Shown piece by piece: positions 1 to 10,390 of a stretch of DNA of 64,000 nt. Source of the stretch: Cymbidium sinense (taxonomy: Eukaryota; Streptophyta; Magnoliopsida; Asparagales; Orchidaceae); contig CM038215.1 of the NCBI GenBank assembly GCA_021442155.1, positions 5,914,976 to 5,978,975 on the forward strand. Reading direction: 5' to 3'. Made by a program: the position numbers and the translations under genes. Under the pieces are notes generated by a model. The model searched no databases. It was not told where the DNA came from and saw only the letters and a program-made list of their open reading frames with translations. How positions within the stretch are numbered: the first letter of the stretch is position 1; every line of letters starts with the position of its first letter.

Positions 1-648
1 AATCCAAGCAGCTAGCAAGGCAGTTCACCCTGCAAGCCACCAAGACTGCCAAGGATTCAAATCAATAGACTTAGAACCATCAGGATGAAAGATAGAAAGA
101 GTCATCCATTCATAAACATTAAAAAAATCCCAAGGAAAGTCATAGGCATGACCACCAATCCAAATCCAAGGATAGGAGAATCTAGTTTAAACAGTTAGAT
201 ATAATAGCCATAAATAGAAAAAGTAAGAGCCCTTTAGGATCACAAATAATCCAACAATCAGAGATAGTCTCAAATAAGAACCCTAACAGATTCATCATCA
301 GCCAAGTCCAAAAGACATCCAACCAGTAGTTTGTAGCCATCAAGTTCAGAATACAAATAAAAAATAGAACCTCAGTATCACAGAAGGCACGACCAACATT
401 CAGAAGATATAACAATCCAGAAGCATCCAACCTTACACTCATCTAGAATAGCACTAAAAAAGGATAGATAGCCGTAGGAAAATAGTTCTCCAAGCTATAA
501 CCAAAAAATAAAGAGCCCTTAAGGTCACACAACTCCTCTTAGCAGTAGGCTCAAAACCAAGAGAGAAAGGACAACCAAAAGCAACTAGAAAAACCATCCT
601 AATCAGCAAACAACAAGGTGACAAATAGCCAGCCACAATAGTTTAGGG
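1..648 (-). mobile_element. Probable LINE fragment (3'UTR-like region), minus strand
   Basis: This non-satellite stretch ends abruptly at the satellite near 648. On + it is A- and C-rich with many CCA, AACC and AAGCC words, so its minus strand is T- and G-rich. That is the composition of the long 3' regions of the three clear LINEs in this window. Minus-strand frames give only Leu/Phe/Trp-rich peptides without a recognisable domain, as in those 3' regions. The left end lies outside the window, so the diagnostic poly(A) end cannot be checked. Orientation and family are inferred from composition and from the sharp junction with the satellite; it could be another repeat. Confidence 0.4.
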
Positions 649-3600
649 TTTTAAGGTTTAGGGTTTAGGGTTTAGGACTTTGGGTTAGGGTTAGGGTTAG
701 GGATTAAGGTTTAGGGTTTAGGATTTAGGGTATAGGGTTAGTTTAGCATTTATGGTTTAGGGTTTAGCATTTTTATGGTTTAGGGTTTAGGGTTTAAGGT
801 TTATAATTTATGGTTTAAGGGTTTAGTGTTTAAGGTTTAGGGTTTAGGGTTTAGGATTAGGGTTTAAGGTTTGCAGTTTAGGGTTTAGTATTTATGCTTT
901 ATGGTTTTTTAGGGTTTAGGGTTTAGGGTTAGCTTAGGGTTTAGGGTAAGTTTATGGTTTAGGGTTTAGAATTTTTTAGGGCTTAGGATTAGTTTCTAGT
1001 TTAGGATTTAAGATTTTTGGGGTTTATGCTTTACAATTTTAGTTTAAGTTTAGGTTTAAATTAATTTTAGGAGTTTAGGTTTGAATAGGTTAGGTTTTAA
1101 GGTTTTAGGTTAAGTTAGGTTAGTTTAGGTTTTAGTTTAGGTTTTGTGTTAGTTTAGGGTTTTAGCTTAGGTTTAGGGTTTAGGAGGTTTTATGTTTAAG
1201 TTTAGGATTAGGTTTAGGGTTTATAGAAAATTAGGGGTTTATGTTTATTTAGTTTATCTAGTTTATTTTTTATTTATTTTATCATATTTTATTATTTTTT
1301 TATTTAGGTTTATTTTTTATTTTTATTTAGTTTAGTTTATTTATTTTAAGTTTATTTATTTAGTTTAAGTTTTTATTTTAATTTATTTTTTAAGTTTAGG
1401 TTTAGGTTTATGTTTACTTTTCAGTTTAGTATTATTTTTATTTTATTTTTTAGGTTTAGGTTTTATTTTTTATTTTTAGATTTAGGTTTAGGTTTCTATT
1501 TTATTTTTTTAGGTTTAGATTTTAGGTTTTTATTTTAGGTTTATTTTTAGGTAGTATTTTTAGTTTAGGTTTATGTTTTTTTTAGTTTATTTTTGAATTT
1601 ACTTTAGGTTTAGGTTTAGGTTTAGGTTTAGTTTTTATTTATTTTAGTTTAGTTCATTTTAGTTTAGGTTTAGGTTTAGGTTTATTTTATTTATTTTAGG
1701 TTTATTTTTTTTAGTTTAGGGTTTTGGTTTTTATTTTATTTAGGTTTAGGTTTTATTTATTTATTTTATTTATAGGTTTTATTTAGTTTAGGTTTAAGTT
1801 TTTAGGTTTTAGGGTTTAGGATTTAGGGTTTAAGGTATAGGGTTAGTTTAGGGTTTAGGATTTTTTAGGGTTTGGGGTTTAGGATTATAAGTTTAGGGTT
1901 TAAGGTTAGTTTTAGTGTTTAGGGTTTAGGGTTTAGGTTTTTTTTAAAAAGAAAATTAGGTAAACCAGTATATTTAGGTTTTTTAGTTTATTTAGTTTAT
2001 TTTTTATTTATTTAATATTATTTAATTTTTTTTGAATTTAGATTTTTTTTATTTTCTTTAGTTTGGTTTTTTTATTTTAGTTTATTTTTTAGGTTTAAGT
2101 TTTCATTTATGTTTATTTTTTAGTATAATTTTATTTTTATATTATTTTTAGGTTTAGGTTTTTTTTTTTATTTTTAGGTTTAAGCTTTAGTTTAGGTTTG
2201 GAGTTTTGGTTTTAGGTTTAAGGTCAGTTTTAATTATTAGGGCTTAGGGTTAGGGTTTTTAGTTTGTTTTATTTTTTTATTTTTATTTTCTAAATTAAGT
2301 ATACTCATAGGTTTAGGTTTATTTAGTTTGTTTTTCATTTATTTTAGTTTAATTTACTTTCTATTTTTATTTAATTTAGTTTATTTATTTTAGGTTTATT
2401 TATTTTAGTTTAGGTTTTTTATTTTAGTTTATTTTTTAGGTTCAGGTTTAGGTGTAGATTTATTTTTATGTTTAGTTTTATTTTTATTTTTTTTAGGTTT
2501 AAGTTTTATTTTATATTTCTAGGATTAGGTTTAAGTTTTTATTTTATCTTTTTAGGTTTAGGTGTTAGGTTTTTATTTTACGTTTAATTTTAGGTTATAA
2601 TTTTTAGTTTAGGTTAAGTTTATTTTTAGTTTTTTTTATTATATTTAGTTTAGGTTTAGGTTTAGGTTTTATTTATTTAATTTAGTTCATTTTAGTTTAG
2701 GTTTATGTTTATTTTATTTTGTTTATTTTATTTCTATTATAGTTTTAGGTTTTTTTTCTTTAGTTTATGGTTTACATTTTATTTTTTTATTTTTTTAGGT
2801 TTTCTTTTCAGGTATATGTTTAGCTTTAGGTTTTTATTTAGTTTTTATTTTATTTTATTTTATTTTATTTTAGGTTTTATTTTTTATTTTTTTTAGGACT
2901 AGTTTAAGTTTTAGGGTTTTTAGGGTTTATAGTTGTAAGTTTTAAGGTTTAGGGTTTAGGGTTTAGGATTTAGGGTTTAGGGTTTTAGGGTTTAAGGTTT
3001 AGGTTTAGTGTTTAGGGTTTAGGGTTTAGGGTTTTAGGGTTTAGGGTTATAGGTTTAGGGGTTAGGTTTTAGGGTTTAGGATTAGGTTATTTTTATTTTT
3101 TTATTTTTTATATTTTTCAAAAGTAAGTAAACTGGTAAGTTTAGGTTTATTTTGTTTATTTATTTTATTTTTTATTTATTTTAGTTTATTTTTAATTTTA
3201 TTAAGTTTATTTCATTTATTTTATTTTTGTGTTTTTTTAATTTAGTTTTTTTTTAGTGTTAAGTTTAGGTTTAGGTTTATTTTTTAGTTTAGTATTATTT
3301 TTATTTTAATTTTTAGGTTTAGGTTTTATTTTTTATTTTTTTTAGGGTTTTGGTTTTGGTTTGGGGTTTTGGGATTAGGTTTAAGGTCAGTTTTAGTGTT
3401 TAGGGCTTAGGGTTAGGGTTTTTTGGATTTGTTTTTATTTTTTATTTTTATTTTTTTAAATTAAGTATACTCATAGGTTTAGGTTTATTTAGTTTGTTTT
3501 AAATTTATTTTAGTTTAATTTACTTTCTATTTTTATTTAATTTAGTTTATTTATTTTAGTTTAGGTTTTTTATTTTAGTTTATTTTTTAGGTTCAGGTTT

Positions 3601-5660
3601 AGGTGTAGATTTATTTTTATGTTTAGCTTTATTTTAATTTTTTTTAGATTTAAGTTTATTTTATATTTGTAGGATTAGGTTTAGGTTTTTATTTTATCTT
3701 CTTAGGTTTAGGTTTTATGTTTTTATTTTATGTTTAATTTTAGGTTATAATTTTTAGTTTAGGTTAAGTTTATTTTTAGTATATTTTATTATATTTAGTT
3801 TAGGTTTAGGCATAGGTTTTATTTATTTAATTTAGTTTATTTTAGTTTAAGTTTATGTTTATTTTATTTCTATTGTAGTTTTAGGATTTTTTCTTTAGTG
3901 TATGGTTTATGTTTTATTTTTTAATTTTTTTAGGTTTTCTTTTTAGGTATATGTTTAGCTTTAGGTTTTTATTTAGTTTTTATTTTATTTTATTTTATTT
4001 TAGGTTTTATTTTTTATTTTTTTTAGGACTAGTTTAGGTTTTAGGGTTTAAAGTTTAGGGTTTAGGCTTTATGGTTTAGGGTTTTAGGGTTTAGGGTTTG
4101 GGGTTTGGGGTTTAGGATTTAGGGTTTATAGTTGTAGGTTTTAGGGTTTAAGGTTTAGGGTTTAGGGTTTAGGGTTTAGGGTTTAGGGTTTAGGTTTAGT
4201 GTTTAGGGTTTAGGGTTTAGGGTTTTAGGGTTTAGGGTTGTAAGTTTAGGGGTTAGTGTTTAGAGTTTAGGATTAGGTTTTTTTATTTTTTTTATTTTTT
4301 ATATGTTTTAAAATGTAAGTAAACTGCTAGGTTTAGGTTTATTTAGTTTATTTATTTTATTTTGTATGTATTTTAGTTTATTTTTAATTTTATTAAGTTT
4401 ATTTTATTTATTTTATTTTTGGTTTTTTAATTTAGTTTGTTCTTTAGTGTTAAGTTTAGGTTTAGGTTTAATTTTTAGTTCAGTATTATTTTTATTTTAT
4501 TTTTTAGGTTTTGGTTTTATTTTTTATTTTTAGGTTTTGGTTTATGTTTTTATTTTATTATATTTATTTAGTGTTTAGGTTTTTATTTAGGTTTATTTTT
4601 AGGTTTTCTATTTTAGTTTAGCTCTAATTTTATTTTTAGTTTATTTTATATTATTTTGTTTAGGTTTAGGTTTAGGCTTAGTTTATTTTAGGTTTCAATT
4701 TAGGTTTTATTTATTTTAGTTTATTTAATTTTAGTTTAGGTTCAATTTTATTTAATTTTTTTTTAGTTAAGGGTTTAAGTTTTATTTTATATTTATTTTT
4801 AGGTTTATTTTTTGAGTTTAAGTTTTTATTTAGTTTTTATTTTATTTTATTTTTATTTTAGGTTTAAGTTTTATTTATTTTAGTTCAGTTTATTTTAGTT
4901 TCGATTTATATTTATTTAATTTTAATTTTAGGTTTAGGTTTTTTTAATTTAGGTTTAGGTTTTATTTTTTATTTATTTTTAGGTTTTATTTTTAGTTTAA
5001 TTTTTTAGGTTTAGGTTTTTATTTAGGTTTTATTTTATTTTATTTTATTTTATTTTAAATTTAGGTTTTATTTTATTTAGGCTTTTTTCTTAAATTTATT
5101 TTATTTTATTTAGTTTAGTTTAGGTTTTTATTTATTTTATTTTTATTTTATTTCTTTTTTAGGTTTATGTTTAGGTTTAGGTTTAAGTTTTTATTTTATT
5201 TTATTATTTTATTTTTTTGGTTTAAGTGTTTTTATTTATTTTATTTTTAATTTTTATTTAGTTTAGGTTTAGGTATTTAGGTATTTAGGGTTTAGGGTTT
5301 CAAGCTTAGGGTTTAGGGTTTAGTATTTAGGGTTTTTGGGTTTAAGGTTTTAAGTTTTAGGGTTTAGGGTTAGGGTTTAAGGTTTAGGGTTTAGGGTTTA
5401 TTAGTTTAGGTTTAGTTTTAGGATTTAGGTTTTAATGGTTTAGGGTTTAAGGTTAAGGTTAGTTTGGATTAGGGTTTAGGATTTAGGATTTTAGGTTTAG
5501 TTAGTTTGTTTAGGGTTTGGTTTAGTTTAAGGTTTAGGGTTTTAGTTTAGGTTTAAGTTTAGGGTTTTTTATAATTATATTTATAGGTTTATGGTTTAGA
5601 GTTTAGGGTTTAGGGTTAGTTTTACGGTTTAGGGTTAGTTTAGACTAGGGTTTATGGTTT
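649..5660 (+). repeat. Degenerate telomere-like satellite, first block
   Basis: G/T-rich, almost C-free repeat. TTTAGGG-like stretches (649-1250, 1800-1940, 2905-3085, 4040-4275, 5270-5660) alternate with T-rich stretches of TTTAGG, TTTATT and TTTTA words. The longest near-perfect TTTAGGG run here is about six units at 4153-4193. Anchor-like sequences related to AAATTAAGTAAACTGGTAGG occur near 1951, 2287, 3117, 3458 and 4310; their spacing shows a tandem duplication with a period near 1.17-1.19 kb. No gene is visible; peptides read from this stretch are low-complexity Phe/Leu/Tyr. Confidence 0.9.
1940..4600 (+). repeat. Tandem duplication within the satellite, period about 1.17-1.19 kb
   Basis: Distinctive words recur at a fixed offset. 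AAATTAAGTATACTCATAGG occurs near 2287 and 3458, and the following stretch (about 2300-2930 and 3470-4050) matches with few differences, including the same phase of TTTTATTTTATTTTA near 2850 and 3985. A second anchor variant (GTAAGTAAACTG) recurs near 3117 and 4310, with a more diverged form near 1955. The similarity is clearly higher than between other satellite units, pointing to recent local duplication. Confidence 0.75.
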
Positions 5661-6898
5661 GGTGAGCCTTGTAAATTAGGATTTATAATACTAAAACATA
5701 TTTCAAAATAAAAATCTACTAGGTAGAAATAGAGAGCCTGGAAGATTGGGATTAGAACAAGTTATTACATGGTTGAAATGAAATTGTTGTTAAAAAAATA
5801 CTTGTCTTTATCCTAAAAAGATCAATTGTTTAGAGGTTTACTTGCTAAAGCAAAAAACCAAAACTATAAATTCATACATGAACAAATTATAAGTATTCTT
5901 GTTGTCTTCTAAAATTATGGAATGATTAAGCTAATGTTGTTTAGGTTTAGATCGACTTGAGCCCTAAACTGAAAAGAGACACTACATAAAATTAATTTGC
6001 ATGTGCCTTTTCAACAAACTTTAGATTTCAAATAACATCAAAAATTCTTGCACCTAAATGAATATCATCAAATGTAGGAATTATTCTTTCCACCATTAAA
6101 TTAAATTCAAATGAATACATCTAAATGAAGTAACACTTCTACCAAAAATAAGAAAAATAGAAAAGATGATAGATACTATGTTGGGATCCAGAATCTCTCT
6201 TAAATCATATTTTTGATGTCAATAGAAAATCTGTGAGTGTACTAAATCTCTCAGAACATTATGCCACCTATTTATAAGCATTGACTTAGGAGTTTTACTT
6301 GATCTTTCTTGCTTTTATGTTGAAGCAAATTATTTGTTACATTATATTGTCGTGTTGAGCCTCAAAGTAGGAATTCTATAGTTTTGGAAATCCTTATGTA
6401 GAGATATTGAGTTCGAATTATTCTAGTTACACACTACTTATCAAGAGATTTTGTCAGATACAATCACTATTGTAAAAATCTCATTTAACAATACTTTGCA
6501 TCAAGTCTCCCTAATTCGCCAACATCTCAAGCACAGTCTCAAAGAATTGAAATCCTATTAAACAGAGCTTTTTAAAGCACATAGTTAGTTCCTCATCATA
6601 TATGCTAAATTGGAAGAGTTACAGTTGAGAAGATAAATCGATTAGAGAGGAGTTCTATTAATAGATAGGTTATCCCAACTATAGAAGATGATTGCTCATA
6701 GATCATTAGTTAGGTGTCTGAACTTAAGTAGATTCTTTCTTCATTTTTCCACGAACAGGAATCTACCCTTTAGCATCTCTATGAAACTTGAGAGAGGCGG
6801 TCTACTATGGTATATAAAGGTCATACAATTTTTATTTATATTAGAGAAATTTAGCCTAATCATTTGTATCCAAAATCTCTATTATTTTGTTTAAGTAT
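5661..6898. repeat. Non-satellite repeat, copy 1 of a 1.24 kb duplicated segment
   Basis: Ordinary-complexity AT-rich sequence inside the satellite. It begins GGTGAGCCTTG and ends near TATTTTGTTTAAG, and matches 7352-8574 along its whole length with scattered substitutions and small indels. The second half (from about 6179, TGTTGGGATCC) has a TATATAAAGG box at 6811-6820 followed by a short AT-rich leader, which resembles an LTR promoter region. No PBS, polypurine tract or coding domain is visible, so a solo LTR is only a possibility. Short open frames inside are not conserved between the copies and are not called as genes. Confidence 0.75.
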
Positions 6899-7351
6899 AG
6901 GTTTTCAAGTTTTTAGGATTTAGGGTTTAGGGTTTAAGGTTTAGAGTTTATGGTTTGGGCTTTAGGGTTTAGGGTTATAGGTTTAGGGTTGTAAGTTTTA
7001 TGATGTAGGGTTTAGGATTTAGGGTTTTATGGTTTAGGGTTTTAGGGTTTAAGGTTTAGGGTTAGGGTTTAGGGATTAGGGTTTAGGTTTAGAGTTTATT
7101 GTTTAGTTTTTTGGCTTTAGGGTTTAGGGTTTAAGGTTTAGAGTTAGCTTAGGGTTTTGGGTTAGTTTATGGTTAAAGGTTTAGGATTTTTTAGGGTTTA
7201 GGGTTTTCTAGGGTTTAGGGTTTAGGGTTTAAGGTTTATGGTTTCATTTTTAGGGTTTAGGTTTAGGGTTGTATGTTTATCATTTAGAGTTTAGGGTTTA
7301 GGGTAAGTTTGAGGGTTTAGGGGATTATGGTTAGTTTAGGGTTTAGGGTCT
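6899..7351 (+). repeat. Telomere-like satellite between the two 1.24 kb copies
   Basis: About 450 bp of TTTAGGG-like repeats with many variants (TTTAAGG, TTAGAG, TTTATGG), G-rich on +. Its right end reads into GGTCTGGTGAGCCTTG, as the stretch before 5661 reads into GGTTTGGTGAGCCTTG. The duplicated unit therefore includes satellite as well as unique sequence, with a period of about 1.69 kb. Confidence 0.85.
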
Positions 7352-8574
7352 GGTGAGCCTTGAATATTGGGATTTATAAAACTAAAACATCTTTACTAAA
7401 CAAAATTTATTAGATAATTAAAGAAGAGGTGGATTAGAAAAAAGTTATTACATGGTTGAAATGAAATTGTTGCTAAAAAAATACTTGTCTTTATCCTACT
7501 AAGTTGAATTATTTAGAGTTTTACTTGCTAAAGCAAAAAACCAAAATTATAAATGAGTACATGAACAAATTTGAAGTATTCTTGTTGTCTTCTAAAATTA
7601 GGGAATGATTAAGCTAATGTTATTTAGGTTTAGATCGAGTTGAGCTTTAAACTTAAAAGAGACACTACATAAAATTAATTTGCATGTGGCTTTTCAACAA
7701 ACTTTAGATTTCAAATAACATCAAAAATTCTTGCACTTAAAAGAATGTCAAATGTAGGAATTATTCTTTCCACCATTAAATCAAATTCAAATGAATACAT
7801 GTAAATGAAGTAACAATACTACCAATAAAAGAAAAATAAAAAAGATGATAGATACTATGTTGGGATCCAAAATCTCTCTTAAATCATATTTTAGATGTCA
7901 GCAAAAAATCTGTGAGTGTCCTAAATCTATCACAACACTATGCCACCTCTTTCGAAGGATTGACTTAGGAGTTTTACTTGAGCTTTCTTGCTTTTGTTTT
8001 GAAGCGAATTATTTGTTACATTATGTTGTCGTGTTGAATATCAAAGTAAAAGAGCTATAGTTTTGGAAATCCCAGTGCAGAGATATTCAATTTTATTTAT
8101 TCTAGTTATGCATTACTTATCAATAGATTTTATCAGATGCAATCACTATTGTAAAAATATCATTTAGCAATACTTCATCAAGTCTCCCTAATTCTCCAAC
8201 ATCTCGAGCACAGTTTCAAAGCATTGAAATCCTACTAAAGAGATCTTTTTAAATCACAAATTTAGCTTATCGACTTATCTACTGAATTGAAAGAGCTCCA
8301 GTTAAGAAGACAATATCGATTAGATAAGAGTTTCATTATTAGATAGGTTGTCTCAGCTATAGAAGAGGATTGCTCACAGATAGACACTTAGGTGTCTGAA
8401 CTTAAGTAGATTCTTTCTTCATTTGTCCACGAATAGAAAGCTACCCTTTAGCATCTCTTTGAAACTTGAGTTAAACGGTCTACTATGGCATATAAAGCTC
8501 ATACAATTTTTATCAATGTTAGAGAAATTAAGGAAAATCATTTGTAGTTGAAATCTCTTTTATTTTGCTTAAGT
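7352..8574. repeat. Non-satellite repeat, copy 2 of the 1.24 kb duplicated segment
   Basis: Second copy of 5661-6898. The same landmarks occur in order: GGTGAGCCTTG at the start, the TTGGGATCC site near 7860, the CACTATTGTAAAAAT stretch near 8140, GTGTCTGAACTTAAGTAG near 8390, a CATATAAAG box near 8489 (TATATAAAGG in copy 1), and an end at TATTTTGCTTAAG. Differences are scattered substitutions and short indels, so the duplication is not very recent. No coding capacity is conserved between the copies. Confidence 0.75.
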
Positions 8575-9896
8575 TTAGGTTTTTAGGTTTTTAGGGTTTA
8601 GGGATTAGGGTTTTGGGTTTAGGGTTTAGGGTTGTAAGTTTTATGGTTTAGGGTTTAGGGTTTAGGGTTTTAGGTATAGGGTTTAGGGTTGTAGGTTTAG
8701 GGTTTTGGGGTTTAGGGTTTAAAGTTTAGGGTTGTAGGTTTAGGGTTTAGGGTTTAGGGTTTAGGGTTCAGGGTTTAAGGTTTAGGATAAAGGTTATTAT
8801 TATTTTATTATTTTATTTTTTTAAATTAAGTAAACTGGTAGGTTTCAGTTTATTTAGTTTATTTTTTCTTATTTCTATTTAGGATTATTTTTTATATTTA
8901 GTTTAGTTTATTTAATTTAGGTTTATTTTTATTTTAGTTTAGGATTTCTATTTTAGTTTATTTTTTAAGTTTAGGTTTAGATTCAGGTTTATTTTTTAGT
9001 TTAGTTTTATTTTAATTTTAATTTTTAGGTTTAGGTTTTATTTTTTATTTTAAAGTTTTGGTTTAGGTTTTTATTTTATTTTTTTTTACGTTTAGGTTTT
9101 AAGTTTTTATTTTAGGTCTATTTTTAGGTTTTATTTTTTAGTTTATGTTTAGGTTTAATTTAATTTAATTTAATTTGGTTTAGTTTAGGTTTATGCTAAG
9201 TTTATTTTAGGTTTAGGTTTAGGTTTAATTTATTTTAATTTAGTTTATTTAAGTTTTAGGTTTAGTTTTATTTTTATTTTAGGTTTAGGTTTTTTTAGTT
9301 TAGGGTTTATGTATTATTTTTTATTTATTTTTAGGTTTATTTTTTAGGTTTAGGTTTTTATTTAGTTTTTATTTTATTTTATTTTAGGTTTATTTTTTTT
9401 ATTTTAGGTTTAGTTTTTATCTTCTTTAGAATCTTTTTGTTTAGTTAAGGTTTTTATTTATTTTATTTTAGTTTAGTTTTTATTTTTTATTTTATTTTAT
9501 TTAGGTTTAGGTTTAGGTTTAGGTTTTAGTTTATGTTTTTATTTTATTTTATTTATTTATTTTATTTTGGTTTATGTTTTTTTATTTATTTAATTTTTAG
9601 GTTTTATTTAGTTTGTGTTCAGGTTTTTAGCTTTTTAGGGCTTAGGGTTTAGGGCCTAGGGTTAGTTTAGGGTTTAGGGTTTATGGTTTAGGTTTTAGGG
9701 TTTAGGGTTTAGAGTTTGGGGTTTAGGGTTTAGCATTTAGTGTTAGGGTTTAGGATTTAGGTTTTAGGGTTTAGGGTTTGGGTTTTAGGGTTTTAAGGTT
9801 TAGGATTCAGGGTTTAGGGTTTAGGGCTTAGGTTTATGGTTTTTAGGGTTTAGGGTTAAGGTTTAAGATTTAGGTTTTAGTTTAGGGTTTAGGATT
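8575..9896 (+). repeat. Telomere-like satellite unit
   Basis: A TTTAGGG-rich part (8575-8800), the anchor AAATTAAGTAAACTGGTAGG near 8825, about 800 bp of T-rich TTTATTTTA/TTTAGG words, then another TTTAGGG-rich part (9630-9896). This is the clearest example of the satellite unit layout. The unit runs directly into the poly(T) edge of a GRP fragment. Confidence 0.9.
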
Positions 9897-10390
9897 TTCA
9901 TTTTTTTTTAATAAAGGAAAAATTCAAATTCAACATTTCTTCTTTTCGATTTCATCAACCAAATAACACACCAAGTTTTCTAAGACATAGGCGATGACAT
10001 AGAGAAAAAATGAGCACGCATAGAGGAAATCAAAAACCTTAGATGACTAAAACCATCTCTACTATAAAGACATAGATCCATAAGCATCAGATCAGAAAGG
10101 TCGTTCTTCAGTTTCTCCAATTCCCATCAGAACCACCCTCACCTCTAGAGTAGGGGGATGCGCCATCATATCCAGAATCTCTCCCTCCATGACCACCATA
10201 ACTGTAACCTTCGTTGCTCCTCCCGCCACCATAACCACCATTACTCCGACCACCAAATCCATATCCACTAGCACCTCTAGTTTCCCCACCACTATTGCGC
10301 TAACCGCCACCTCCATCTTCACCTCAACCGCCAGGTCTAGATTGAGCCTGGTGTACGATGATGTTCTTGCCGTCAAGGTTTTGCCCATTC
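9897..10390 (-). pseudogene. GRP gene fragment 1: end of RRM, Gly-rich tail and 3'UTR
   Basis: On the minus strand the sequence begins at 10390 with codons for NGQNLDGKNI, the C-terminal strand of the RRM of plant glycine-rich RNA-binding proteins (AtGRP7-like). It continues into a Gly-rich tail (for example GYGFGGRSNGGYGGG) and ends DGNWRN with a TGA stop at 10108-10110. About 210 bp of 3'UTR follows, ending in an A-rich edge (T-rich on +) at about 9897-9912. It is broken: an in-frame TGA replaces a Gly codon at 10324-10326 and another stop follows shortly after. The N-terminal RRM is absent; the homology stops sharply against TTTAGGG repeats. Known family proteins are about 150-180 residues, so only the last 90 or so codons are here. 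On family knowledge the parent gene binds RNA; this copy cannot. Confidence 0.85.

Noticed and set aside
649..1250. True chromosome-end telomere
   Set aside because: Repeats are highly degenerate and interleaved with T-rich units, GRP pieces and transposons, and continue across the window; no long perfect TTTAGGG array or terminal end.
2705..2896. Phe/Tyr-rich + frame
   Set aside because: Low-complexity T-rich satellite; stops are rare because TAG/TAA happen to be out of frame. Not a gene.
6811..6820. Functional promoter (TATATAAAGG)
   Set aside because: No downstream gene; the second copy has CATATAAAG. Kept only as a hint of a solo LTR.
9897..10390. Independent processed retrocopy of GRP mRNA
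   Set aside because: The A-rich edge is suggestive, but eight copies share the same 5' break and orientation within the satellite and show no individual target duplications, so amplification as a repeat unit fits better.
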